Of a stretch of DNA of 64,000 nt, positions 1-8,071 are shown piece after piece. Under the pieces are notes generated by a model. It made no database searches and had not been told where the DNA came from. It worked only from the letters and a program-made list of their open reading frames with translations. The DNA lies in assembly GCA_017456545.1 (NCBI GenBank), contig JAFTJE010000015.1, positions 1-64,000 of the forward strand. The letters run 5' to 3'. Position numbers and translations under genes: made by a program. Position 1 is the first letter of the stretch. Every line of letters begins with the position of its first letter. This DNA comes from Clostridia bacterium (GTDB lineage Bacteria > Bacillota > Clostridia > Oscillospirales > CAG-272).

Positions 1-152
1 AGCAAGGAGTGTGTCGAGCCGAGTGCACCGAGGGGAGAACAGACGACTATGCGACTGGTGCGGTGTGGACGCCTGAAAGATAAATCCGGAAGCACCCAAA
101 TCGGGTGCTTTCTGTTTTGGAGGTGCTGCCGCATTTAAGTGCCACACAGTGG
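1..152. repeat. Long direct repeat, copy 1
   Basis: The first 152 bases recur 218 bases downstream (219-370) with a single mismatch near position 120. The copy holds an inverted repeat with arms AAGCACCC and GGGTGCTT followed by a short T-rich stretch, so part of it may act as a transcription terminator. It may start before the window edge. Only short reverse-strand reading frames with no family resemblance run through it, so I call it non-coding. What it does is not known. Confidence 0.9.
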
Positions 153-218
153 ACGGTTCAAATCTGAACGCTAAGTAAAAACGATTGAGTATCGTTTTTA
201 CAACGCGTTACACCACAA
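153..218. other. Spacer between the direct repeats, with hairpin
   Basis: The spacer contains a perfect 11-bp inverted repeat at 175-201 (arms GTAAAAACGAT and ATCGTTTTTAC, five-base loop). It resembles a terminator in either direction. The GGTTCAAATC string just before it looks superficially like a tRNA T-loop, but no cloverleaf can be drawn around it. Confidence 0.5.
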
Positions 219-370
219 AGCAAGGAGTGTGTCGAGCCGAGTGCACCGAGGGGAGAACAGACGACTATGCGACTGGTGCGGTGTGGACGCCTGAAAGATA
301 AATCCGGAAGCACCCAAATCGGGTGCTTTCTGTTTTGGGGGTGCTGCCGCATTTAAGTGCCACACAGTGG
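219..370. repeat. Long direct repeat, copy 2
   Basis: Second copy of the 152-base repeat, offset 218 bases from copy 1 and differing by one base. After the copy the sequence diverges at once from the copy 1 flank, so the repeat ends at the CACACAGTGG motif. The near-identity suggests recent duplication or strong conservation of a mobile or structured non-coding element. Confidence 0.9.
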
Positions 371-447
371 TTTTTGACCTGACAGAAAGGAGTTTTTGTA
401 AATATAGAGCTGTCAACAGTCTGGTGAAACATGAGATTGTGTTTTTC

Positions 448-476
448 TTGACTATATACAATGTTTATGATAAGAT
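448..476 (+). promoter_or_regulatory. Promoter for the HEAT-like gene
   Basis: TTGACT at 448-453 and TAAGAT at 471-476 are separated by 17 bases and lie 34 bases upstream of the start codon at 510. The stretch 371-447 between the repeat and this promoter shows nothing else recognisable. Confidence 0.55.
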
Positions 477-509
477 AAAAGTGAGAAATCAATAAAAGGG
501 GGAGGAAGC

Positions 510-1472
510 ATGAAAAAAACTATATTGAATGGAACACAAATTGATTATGATACATCCTTGGAAAAACTTAAAAAAATGATTCTCTCGCCTGTGATGAAGG
601 ATTTTTGTCTTGCTTGTGAGGTGCTTTCTTCCAAAAACAGTGTAGAAGCATATGAAATTATGAAGCCGTATGTAAATGACAAGGATAAGTATCGCAGACT
701 TTATACTCTAAAAACAATTTTTGCTTTTTCACAGGCAAGGGTAGAGTTGATTTCTTTTCTCGAAAATTCAATCTTGTCAGACGATATTTTATTTTCCGAA
801 AACGCCTTGCTTGTAATTTCAAATTATGAAATTAAAGTTTCAGATGCTTTAATTATTTCTGCTGTTCATCGGCATATGCCAAAGCTTTATCATGCATTAA
901 ATTCTCTTAAAGCCATTGATGTAAACGAGGAGAATTATATCAAAGTTATAGAATTATTTAACAAATCAAATCAAAGTGGACAAAAGGAAATAATAGGCAA
1001 TATTCTTATGGAGAAATATCTTCCGGCAAAGGCTTGTGAGCTATTTGAACTTTTTAGAATCGATAAATATCCAAAAATTAGGTTACTCTCTGTGGAATTA
1101 GCAAGAAAATACGGATACAATCTCATACAGTTAATGAAAGATATAGACGGTCATGTAAGATCTCACGCCATAAGATCTATGGGGAGACTTTCATTTCTTT
1201 CAAAATATATAGGCATATATAACATAGATATTTCAGATGATTTGGAATCTGCAATTATTTATAATCCTTACTCCAATAACCATATATATATAGAATATGA
1301 GGAACAGATCAGCCTTTCCGAATATACAGCATACTTTTCTTTTCAGCATATTCATTCAGATACAGGAGATGAAATAGAAAAGTGGATAGATGATATTTTG
1401 GCAGAAAGAATATTTGCTATAGAATATTTTAACGGTAAAATCAATAAATTTGGTGGACAGATTTCCAAATAA
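510..1472 (+). CDS. HEAT-repeat-like helical protein, function unknown
   Basis: This 320-residue soluble protein has no signal peptide. It is rich in Leu, Lys and Ile and composed of successive amphipathic helices of the HEAT/ARM scaffold kind, for example around residues 190-230, where a run ends in HVRSHAIRSMGRL, typical of a HEAT B-helix. Such proteins usually bind other proteins, but I recognise no specific family. The start is supported by a strong GGGGGAGG site. The gene is AT-rich compared with the housekeeping genes of the window. The reading frame stays open for 57 more codons after the TAA stop (see the separate entry), so the protein may be a shortened version of a longer one. Confidence 0.6.
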   Translation: MKKTILNGTQIDYDTSLEKLKKMILSPVMKDFCLACEVLSSKNSVEAYEIMKPYVNDKDKYRRLYTLKTIFAFSQARVELISFLENSILSDDILFSENALLVISNYEIKVSDALIISAVHRHMPKLYHALNSLKAIDVNEENYIKVIELFNKSNQSGQKEIIGNILMEKYLPAKACELFELFRIDKYPKIRLLSVELARKYGYNLIQLMKDIDGHVRSHAIRSMGRLSFLSKYIGIYNIDISDDLESAIIYNPYSNNHIYIEYEEQISLSEYTAYFSFQHIHSDTGDEIEKWIDDILAERIFAIEYFNGKINKFGGQISK

Positions 1473-1646
1473 AAGGTTTTTAATTTAACAGAAGATATAA
1501 TAAACCAAGAATTGAATTACTTTGGAGTTTCCTCCTTAATTGGAACGGTTGATAATTTTAAGGTCAGAGGCTGGAGTGGCAAAAATGATTTCGACGGACT
1601 CCTAACTGAGAAGAATGATAACATTGTTATAAGTATATTAAAATGA
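1473..1646 (+). pseudogene. In-frame coding-like tail after the stop of the HEAT-like gene
   Basis: Directly after the TAA at 1470-1472 the same frame stays open to a TGA at 1644-1646. It reads as plausible protein, including the stretch NYFGVSSLIGTVDNF and ending VISILK. It has no start codon or ribosome binding site of its own. Either the gene at 510 lost its last 57 codons to a point mutation, or this is the remnant of another gene. Readthrough of the stop is possible but I have no evidence for it. Confidence 0.4.
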
Positions 1647-1663
1647 TAAAAGGTGGTGGCAAT

Positions 1664-2161
1664 ATGAATACAATAAAACAACCTGATTTTATTATCATAA
1701 ACAATGAATTGCGTTTAAGAAGATATGACGGAAAGTATGAAGCTTTTTTAGCTCCTTACAGAGATCCGTATATATGCAAGATGTCAGAGGGGATTTTTGA
1801 TGAAAGTGAGGCTCCGGATTTAGAGTATGTAAAGAAAATGTGCGAATATCTTTCCTATGCCGGGGAGTTATATTACATTGAAGTACTTGAGAACGGAGAG
1901 TTTATCCCGATAGGGGATGTTACCGTAAAGGATGAGCACCCACCAATATCAATATGGTATGAAGGATATAGAGGCAAGGGCATAGGGAAACTTGTAATGA
2001 AAACGGTAATATCCAGATTAAAAGATTTGGGGTATAACAAAATTCACGGAACAGCAATTTACAAATGGAATCCCGTATCACAAAAAATGCATGAAGCCTT
2101 AGGGTTTGTGCGTATAGGTGAGACAGAGGATGAAATTTTATATGAGTTAGATATTACATAA
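1664..2161 (+). CDS. GNAT-family N-acetyltransferase
   Basis: The 165-residue protein is a GCN5-related acetyltransferase, which transfers the acetyl group of acetyl-CoA to an amine whose identity cannot be read from sequence. The acetyl-CoA pyrophosphate-binding motif is clear as GYRGKGIGKLVMK around residues 103-115, followed by the C-terminal NPVSQKMHEALGF segment typical of the fold. An upstream in-frame ATG at 1643 lacks a ribosome binding site. The ATG at 1664 has AAAGGTGG at a good distance and gives the usual family length, so I chose it. Confidence 0.8.
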   Translation: MNTIKQPDFIIINNELRLRRYDGKYEAFLAPYRDPYICKMSEGIFDESEAPDLEYVKKMCEYLSYAGELYYIEVLENGEFIPIGDVTVKDEHPPISIWYEGYRGKGIGKLVMKTVISRLKDLGYNKIHGTAIYKWNPVSQKMHEALGFVRIGETEDEILYELDIT

Positions 2162-2229
2162 ATCACCCTACCAGCTTATTAACTTGTAACAACAATATGT
2201 AAAAAACTGTAAAAGGGGGAAGACAGAAA

Positions 2230-3009
2230 ATGTATTATTTTTTTCATGGGTTGCTTTCGGACAAAAAGGGTGGAGCTATCTTTACATTGTTCAGCTTCTG
2301 GCATTTTTTATATATAGGACTTACACTGTCTGTGATAATTGCCCTTTTGGTACTGTTGAAGGGCAAGGATGAGCATTCAAGAGGAAAAACGGCAAAGGTA
2401 TTTATCAATATTGCTTTTGGCTTGTATATAGCAGATTTCTTTTTGATGCCTCTTGCGTACGGGAAAATTGATATTGAAAAATTACCGTTTCACGCTTGTA
2501 CGGCTATGTGCGTAATGTGCTTTTTAAGCTATCATATTCCTTTTCTTGAAAAATACCGTACATCCTTTGTTCTGCTTGGATTTGTTTCAAATTTTGTTTA
2601 TCTTATTTATCCTGCGGGGGTTATGTGGCATGGAGTACATCCCTCTTCTTACCGAGTGATTCAAACGCTTATATTCCATAGTGCGATGACAATTTACGGA
2701 TTTCTCGCTTTAACATTTAATGGTAACAATCTGGGTATCAAAAAAAGCTACAAGCACTTGATTGTGGTTGTATGCATGACCCTGTGGGCAATGCTTGGGA
2801 ATAACATATACAACGGGGATTCGGAGGGATATTCTCACTTTTTCAATTGGTTTTTTGTTGTGCGTGACCCATTTTACATACTGTCGGAGAGTATATCTCC
2901 CTTTGTAATGCCAATAATTAATATAACGGCTTTCTATTTAACGGAATTGCTGATGTGCTTTGTGTTCTCCAAATTATATAAATTATCTAAATATGAAAAG
3001 AGGGACTGA
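2230..3009 (+). CDS. YwaF/TIGR02206-type integral membrane protein
   Basis: The 259-residue protein has about six or seven hydrophobic segments and the family signatures FSFWHFLYIG near the N-terminus, HPSSYRVIQ near residue 139 and FFVVRDPFYIL near residue 215. This matches the YwaF-like family of conserved Firmicutes membrane proteins, whose function is not established. A GGGGGAAG site precedes the ATG. It is followed after one base by a second small membrane protein, so the two are probably co-transcribed and may act together. Confidence 0.75.
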   Translation: MYYFFHGLLSDKKGGAIFTLFSFWHFLYIGLTLSVIIALLVLLKGKDEHSRGKTAKVFINIAFGLYIADFFLMPLAYGKIDIEKLPFHACTAMCVMCFLSYHIPFLEKYRTSFVLLGFVSNFVYLIYPAGVMWHGVHPSSYRVIQTLIFHSAMTIYGFLALTFNGNNLGIKKSYKHLIVVVCMTLWAMLGNNIYNGDSEGYSHFFNWFFVVRDPFYILSESISPFVMPIINITAFYLTELLMCFVFSKLYKLSKYEKRD

Positions 3010-3010
3010 T

Positions 3011-3505
3011 TTGGACTTTTATACTTGTAATCTCATTTTATCTTTTTTTGCTTTGCTGATTTATTTTATGTTCAGATTCGGAGTGGATGATTATCTCAGA
3101 TATGCAAAGAACAGTAAAACCTACATAAGAAAAAGCAAAAAGGGATTTGCTGATTTTTGGCTCTATAAAAGGATACATTCCGAAAAGGGAATAGGATATG
3201 TATTTTATCTTAACATTTTATTGTTAGGGCTTACTACTGTGTATGTTATATTTGCCGTATCCTGTGGCTGGATAGAGATTATGCAGATTCCTGTTTCCAT
3301 ACTTAGCATTGCTTTATGTATTGTACAGGTCCCCTCATTGATATTTTCAAATATTTATCTCAGCCTGTATTACTACGGAGTGAAGCTTGTTATTTTAAGG
3401 AAGCTTTCGAGTCGTGGATTTTACAGCAGCCTGTATATTATCATTGAAATATGTGGCATAATTGCCTTTACAGTGTACAGCTTTTTATTAGCATTAAGAG
3501 GTTAA
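3011..3505 (+). CDS. Small multi-pass membrane protein, unknown
   Basis: The 164-residue protein has about four hydrophobic segments and a basic loop (residues 35-50) after the first. I do not recognise a family. In-frame ATG codons inside the preceding gene (2960, 2993) have no ribosome binding site. The TTG at 3011 lies just after that gene's stop with AGAGGGA five bases upstream, so I take TTG as start. The tight coupling to the YwaF-like gene suggests a two-component membrane unit, which is inference. Confidence 0.6.
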   Translation: MDFYTCNLILSFFALLIYFMFRFGVDDYLRYAKNSKTYIRKSKKGFADFWLYKRIHSEKGIGYVFYLNILLLGLTTVYVIFAVSCGWIEIMQIPVSILSIALCIVQVPSLIFSNIYLSLYYYGVKLVILRKLSSRGFYSSLYIIIEICGIIAFTVYSFLLALRG

Positions 3506-3524
3506 TTGTTGGAGGAATAATTTA

Positions 3525-4517
3525 ATGAAAATTCTTTTCATATTCACAGGTGGCACCATAGGAAGTACTCAAACGGGGAATATTATATGTACCGATACAG
3601 GCAAGCCTAATAAGATAATCAGTGCCTACGCCAATAAGCACGGTATCCCCTTTGAATACGACATAGTAGAGCCTTATACCGAGCTTAGCGAAAATAATAC
3701 AGGTGCTACAATTAAAATGCTTGTTGAGTGTGTAAAAAACAATCTTTACCGTGGATATGACGGAATTATCGTTACCCACGGCACGGACTCCCTGCAGTAT
3801 TCTGCCTCGGCTATAGGATACTGCATAGGGCTTGATACTGTTCCGGTTTGCATAGTATCTGCCAATGTCCCCGTCGAAAATGAAAAATCAAATGCTCTTG
3901 ATAATCTACATGGTGCCATCAGGTTTATTGAGATGTCGGCAGGTAGGGGAGCATTTGTGATTTACAGGAACAGTAACAGTGATACTGTACAGATACACAG
4001 AGCTACAAGATTAATAGGTGCGAAGGCGTACTCTGATGAAATCTTCAGCTTACTTGGAAGCGAGTACGGATGCTTTGATAAGGACTGTATTTTTGTAAAA
4101 AATCCGTCATATAGGGAAGAGGAGGATGCAATTTCCCCCTTGGATGTGTCTGTAATTAAGGAAACAAACAGCTCAGCTATGCTACTGTATTCATACCCCG
4201 GTATGAAATATCCCGAAATAGAGGAAAATGTAAAATACATTATTCTGAATAGCTTTCACTCCGGAACAGTCAACACCAAATCTAAAGAAGCCATCAGCTT
4301 TTTTGAAAGTGCAAAGAGCAAAAGCATTCCCGTATATGTAACAGGGGTATCGGATGGGCCGCAGTATTCCGGCTCCGACCGTTTTAACGAGCTTGGTATT
4401 ACTCCTATAAAAAATATTTCCCCTATTTCGGCTTATATTAAGCTTTGGCTTATTTGTGAGGCAGGCTTATCTCTTGATGATAATATGGATGCTTCACTTT
4501 CCGGAGATAAGGTATAA
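3525..4517 (+). CDS. ansA: L-asparaginase, cytoplasmic type
   Basis: The enzyme hydrolyses asparagine to aspartate and ammonia. The 330-residue protein has both family threonine motifs: TGGTIGS at residues 8-14 (nucleophile Thr) and THGTDS at 84-89 (Thr-Asp of the second triad). It has no signal peptide, so it should be cytosolic like AnsA. Length is normal for type I asparaginases. A GGAGGAA site precedes the ATG and a hairpin terminator follows 6 bases after the stop. A role in free asparagine catabolism fits the amino-acid-fermenting character of the window. Confidence 0.85.
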   Translation: MKILFIFTGGTIGSTQTGNIICTDTGKPNKIISAYANKHGIPFEYDIVEPYTELSENNTGATIKMLVECVKNNLYRGYDGIIVTHGTDSLQYSASAIGYCIGLDTVPVCIVSANVPVENEKSNALDNLHGAIRFIEMSAGRGAFVIYRNSNSDTVQIHRATRLIGAKAYSDEIFSLLGSEYGCFDKDCIFVKNPSYREEEDAISPLDVSVIKETNSSAMLLYSYPGMKYPEIEENVKYIILNSFHSGTVNTKSKEAISFFESAKSKSIPVYVTGVSDGPQYSGSDRFNELGITPIKNISPISAYIKLWLICEAGLSLDDNMDASLSGDKV

Positions 4518-4523
4518 ATATGT

Positions 4524-4554
4524 AAAGAGGCTGTCAATTCAGACAGTCTCTTTT
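4524..4554 (+). terminator. Rho-independent terminator after the asparaginase gene
   Basis: The arms AGAGGCTGTC and GACAGTCTCT form a stem with one bulge around a six-base loop, followed by TTTT. The next gene has its own promoter. Confidence 0.8.
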
Positions 4555-4595
4555 ACTACTTTAACAGAGCATATTTCTACATAACATAAACACTC

Positions 4596-4624
4596 TTTAC
4601 ACGGTAATATTTTTGTGATATAAT
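4596..4624 (+). promoter_or_regulatory. Promoter of the HAD hydrolase gene
   Basis: TTTACA at 4596-4601 and a consensus TATAAT at 4619-4624 are separated by 17 bases, immediately downstream of a terminator and 44 bases before the start codon. Confidence 0.8.
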
Positions 4625-4668
4625 TATCTTGTAAGGTTTACAAACAGTATACTGTGAGGATTATGAAA

Positions 4669-5385
4669 ATGAAAAATATAAAGATAATTGCTATGGACCT
4701 TGACGGAACCTTGACTCAGCATAAAGAAAAGCTTAGTGCCGAGCATAGGACACTCCTTGATGCTCTTTCGAAGAAATATAAGCTGATAATGGTTGGTGCT
4801 GGTCAGGTCAGAAGGATTTTTAACCAGATGGACGCATATCCCATAGATATAATAGGTAACTATGGATTGCAGTACGCAATTTACGATCACACCATCAAGG
4901 ATTTGCAGATTATAAGAGATTTAAGCTTTGATGTGGATAGAGAAAGAACCGAAGAAAGAGTTACATATTTCAGAAATAAATACGGATTTACAGATTACCG
5001 TGGGGACAATGTGGAATATCATATATCGGGATGCATAACCTTTCCGATTCTCGGAACCAAGGCGTTGCAGGAGGATAAGCTTGCCTTTGATCCTGACAGA
5101 AAAAAGCGTCGGGCTATTTATAATGAGGTGTGTGAGGCATTTCCTGATTATAATGTGTTTGTCGGCGGCTCTTCATCCTTTGATATGGCACCTAAGCCCT
5201 ATGATAAGCGACACGCCCTCGACCTTTTTTGCAAGGAAAACGGCATATTACACAGTGAAGTGGTATATATAGGCGATGATTATGGAATGGGTGGAAACGA
5301 CGAAAGCGTGTACAAATCCGACTATAACTATTTGACAATAGACGATTACCGTGATTTTCCTAAGGTTGTAAAGGAGCTTTTATAA
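4669..5385 (+). CDS. HAD-superfamily phosphatase, phosphomannomutase-like subtype
   Basis: The 238-residue cytosolic protein has the HAD nucleophile motif MDLDGT (Asp10 and Asp12), a central cap typical of the IIB subclass, and the late acidic motif GDDYGMGGND near residue 205. Overall the sequence resembles the eukaryotic-type phosphomannomutase branch (for example GNYGLQYA and GGSSSFDM). The substrate is probably a sugar phosphate, but that is not determined by sequence. A GTG at 4654 and an ATG at 4663 are also possible starts. The ATG at 4669 has GAGGA eight bases upstream and is preferred. Confidence 0.8.
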   Translation: MKNIKIIAMDLDGTLTQHKEKLSAEHRTLLDALSKKYKLIMVGAGQVRRIFNQMDAYPIDIIGNYGLQYAIYDHTIKDLQIIRDLSFDVDRERTEERVTYFRNKYGFTDYRGDNVEYHISGCITFPILGTKALQEDKLAFDPDRKKRRAIYNEVCEAFPDYNVFVGGSSSFDMAPKPYDKRHALDLFCKENGILHSEVVYIGDDYGMGGNDESVYKSDYNYLTIDDYRDFPKVVKELL

Positions 5386-5435
5386 TAAAGAATATACCGG
5401 TTATGGCTAATGATTTTTATTAAGCAGGAGGTTTT

Positions 5436-6491
5436 ATGTTAGAGAGTTTAACTATAAGAAAAAACATCAGGACATTTTCTGTTTCTCCCGAAAACCCTAC
5501 AGGTGGAAAGGGTAAGGGGGCTATGGCAGAAACGGGAAGTGCGTCCTATAATGCCAGAGAGCTTGGCAAGGGATGGAAGATAAATCCTTATATTGTGTTA
5601 AAGGGAAAAACCACAGCGATTCTTGCAGATGTTGTCGGTCAAGGAGCCATTAAGCATTTTTGGATAACCGATGCCAGTGAAGGAACGGGGAGATACCTTA
5701 TTCTGCGTATTTACTTTGACGGGCAGAAAAACCCCTCGGTGTGTGTCCCTCTTTCTGACTTTTTCTGTGGTGCGGACGATAAGGAATATCACGGTATAAG
5801 CTCACTTCCGATATGCTTTAACCCCAGGAAAGGATTGAACAGCTATTTTGAAATGCCGTATTTCCGTTCCTTCCGTATGGAGCTTGAGAATATAGGACCG
5901 TTCGACTACAATGTATACTATCAGGTTGACTGTGAGGAAAAGAAAATATCATCGGACAGCCTTTATTTCCACGCACAATTCCGTAGAGTCAATCCCTTGC
6001 CTTATAAGGAGGTATATACTATCCTTGATAATGTAAAGGGCAACGGACATTATGTGGGTACATATCTTTACTGGGGAACACATACAAACGGCTGGTGGGG
6101 TGAAGGCGAGGTAAAGTTCTACATCGACGGAGATACCGAATATCCAAGCATTTGCGGAACGGGCACAGAGGATTATTTCTGTGGCTCATATGACTTTGAG
6201 GTGAACGGTAAATATATAGATTTTTCCACACCGTATGCCGGTTTTTCCGTCAATAAAACAGATGAGACCTATAAATCCCAGAGATATTTTAATATGTACA
6301 GATGGCATATTACGGACCCTATATACTTCAAAAATGATTTGAAGGTGACAGTACAGGCTCTAGGGTGGCGTAGCGGTTACAGATACCAGCCTCTTTGTGA
6401 GGATATTTCCTCTGTGGCATACTGGTATTCTGATAATTTAGAGGATGAATATCCCTCCTTGCCATCGGCAGATGAGCTTGAAATTATATAA
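5436..6491 (+). CDS. DUF2961 / GH172-family glycoside hydrolase
   Basis: The 351-residue protein matches the DUF2961 jelly-roll family, now glycoside hydrolase family 172, whose characterised members act on fructofuranosides (difructose dianhydride I) or arabinofuranosides. Two conserved glutamates fall where I recall the catalytic pair: Glu225 in GEGEVKFYIDGD and Glu245 in GTGTEDYF. There is no signal peptide, so it should act in the cytosol on imported oligosaccharide. An AGGAGG site precedes the ATG. The SDR gene begins 16 bases after its stop, which suggests one operon. The family call is strong; the exact substrate is unknown. Confidence 0.8.
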   Translation: MLESLTIRKNIRTFSVSPENPTGGKGKGAMAETGSASYNARELGKGWKINPYIVLKGKTTAILADVVGQGAIKHFWITDASEGTGRYLILRIYFDGQKNPSVCVPLSDFFCGADDKEYHGISSLPICFNPRKGLNSYFEMPYFRSFRMELENIGPFDYNVYYQVDCEEKKISSDSLYFHAQFRRVNPLPYKEVYTILDNVKGNGHYVGTYLYWGTHTNGWWGEGEVKFYIDGDTEYPSICGTGTEDYFCGSYDFEVNGKYIDFSTPYAGFSVNKTDETYKSQRYFNMYRWHITDPIYFKNDLKVTVQALGWRSGYRYQPLCEDISSVAYWYSDNLEDEYPSLPSADELEII

Positions 6492-6507
6492 TAAAGGGAG
6501 AATTAAA

Positions 6508-7308
6508 ATGAGCTTTTTGAAGGGTAAAACAGCAATAATTACAGGAGCAGGATACGCTACTCTTTCCGATGGCAGATGCGGCTCTATAGGATACGGAATT
6601 GCAACAGCATACGCTAAGGAGGGTGCCAATTTAGTTATAACAGGAAGAAATGTGGCAAAGCTTGAGAGGGCAAAGGAGGAACTCGAGAGACTTTACGGAA
6701 TCAGGGTTCTTGCCATTGCCGCCGATATATCCGCAGGGGCAGATAATGAGGCTATTGCAAAGGGCGTAGTAGATACAGCAATCAAGGAGCTTGGCAGAAT
6801 AGATGTACTTATAAATAACGCACAGGCATCAGCCTCGGGAGTTACAATTCAGGATCACACAACAGAGCAGTTTGACCTGGCAATGTATTCGGGCTTATAT
6901 GCAACCTTCTACTATATGAAGGCGTGCTATCCATACCTGAAGGAGACAAAGGGAACTATAATCAATTTTGCATCCGGCGCCGGTCTTTTCGGTAATTACG
7001 GACAGTGCTCCTATGCTGCTGCCAAGGAGGGTATTCGTGGACTTTCCAGAGTTGCGGCAACCGAGTGGGCTAAGGATGGCATAAACACTAATGTTATTTG
7101 TCCACTTGCATGGACATCTCAGCTTGAAAATTTTGAGAGGGCTTATCCCGAGGCATTTAAGGCTAATGTTAAAATGCCACCGGCAGGACATTATGCAGAT
7201 CCCGAAACGGAAATAGGCAGAGCATGTGTGGGTCTTGCCTCTCCCGACTTTAAGTATATGAACGGAGAAACTCTTACCTTGGAGGGTGGAATGGGACTCA
7301 GACCCTGA
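6508..7308 (+). CDS. Short-chain dehydrogenase/reductase
   Basis: The 266-residue Rossmann-fold oxidoreductase uses NAD(P). It shows an NNAQ motif (usually NNAG), an active-site Ser in NFASGAGLFGN and Tyr-x3-Lys in YAAAK, and a C-terminal GETLTLEGG typical of the family. The nucleotide-binding loop is unusual: instead of TGxxxGIG there is an insertion (TGAGYATLSDGRCGSIGYG), partly recalling enoyl-ACP reductases. The start at 6508 has AAAGGGAG upstream. A frame extension into the previous gene is rejected. It probably oxidises or reduces a sugar released by the adjacent GH172 enzyme, which is inference. Confidence 0.8.
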   Translation: MSFLKGKTAIITGAGYATLSDGRCGSIGYGIATAYAKEGANLVITGRNVAKLERAKEELERLYGIRVLAIAADISAGADNEAIAKGVVDTAIKELGRIDVLINNAQASASGVTIQDHTTEQFDLAMYSGLYATFYYMKACYPYLKETKGTIINFASGAGLFGNYGQCSYAAAKEGIRGLSRVAATEWAKDGINTNVICPLAWTSQLENFERAYPEAFKANVKMPPAGHYADPETEIGRACVGLASPDFKYMNGETLTLEGGMGLRP

Positions 7309-7357
7309 TACAGAAAATTTATTTAATAAAGTTACAGTATAGAAAGGAGAATAAATT

Positions 7358-8071
7358 ATGGCAGAGTATATTGTCAGATGCAGAAACCTGGTGAAAAAGT
7401 ATGGCAATTTTGTTGCCTTTTCCGATCTTAATATAGATGTGGAAAAGGGAAAGATAGTCGGACTTTTGGGCCCTAACGGAAGTGGCAAAACAACCTTTAT
7501 AAAAATCCTTGCAGGGCTGCTTACGGCAGACGGTGGAGTGCTTCAGATAGACGGTATGGAGCCTTGTGTAAAAACAAAATCAATTGTATCGTACCTACCC
7601 GAAAGACCCTATTTCAACAGCTGGATGAAGGTAAGCGACTGCCTTGATTATTTTTGCGATTTTTATGAGGATTTTGACAGAGAAAGAGCAGAAACTATGC
7701 TAAGTGACCTTCAGATACCTAAGGATATGAAACTCCATGAGCTGTCAAAGGGTACTAAGGAAAAGGTACAGCTTGTGCTTGTTATGTCAAGAAGAGCAAA
7801 GCTTTATTTACTTGATGAGCCTATCGGGGGAGTTGACCCTGCGGCAAGGGATTATATTCTCGATACAATAATCACTAAATTCGACAGAGAAGCAACAATA
7901 ATTATTTCTACACATCTTATTTCGGATATTGAAAATCATCTTGATCGCTTTATCCTTATTGATAAAGGTAAGGTAAGACTAAACGGAGAGGTGAAGTATA
8001 TAAGGGAAAAGATGGGGATGAGCCTTGATTCTTATTTTAGGGAGGTGTTCAGATGTTCTCGAAACTTCTAA
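7358..8071 (+). CDS. ABC transporter ATP-binding protein (YtrB-like)
   Basis: The 237-residue ATPase subunit has Walker A GPNGSGKTT (residues 37-45), a signature LSKGTKEKV in place of LSGGQ (residues 129-137, as in YtrB/BcrA-type exporters), Walker B LYLLDEP and an H-loop STH. It would energise the membrane protein encoded next, whose start overlaps its 3' end by 19 bases. AAAGGAG precedes the ATG. YtrB-type exporters often deal with cell-wall-active agents, but the cargo here is unknown. Confidence 0.85.
   Translation: MAEYIVRCRNLVKKYGNFVAFSDLNIDVEKGKIVGLLGPNGSGKTTFIKILAGLLTADGGVLQIDGMEPCVKTKSIVSYLPERPYFNSWMKVSDCLDYFCDFYEDFDRERAETMLSDLQIPKDMKLHELSKGTKEKVQLVLVMSRRAKLYLLDEPIGGVDPAARDYILDTIITKFDREATIIISTHLISDIENHLDRFILIDKGKVRLNGEVKYIREKMGMSLDSYFREVFRCSRNF

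Noticed and set aside
150..201. tRNA-like GGTTCAAATC string
   Set aside because: No matching T-stem, anticodon arm or acceptor stem can be built around it on either strand.
158..492. Short minus-strand frames through the direct repeats
   Set aside because: No ribosome binding site or family resemblance; they merely follow the repeat composition.
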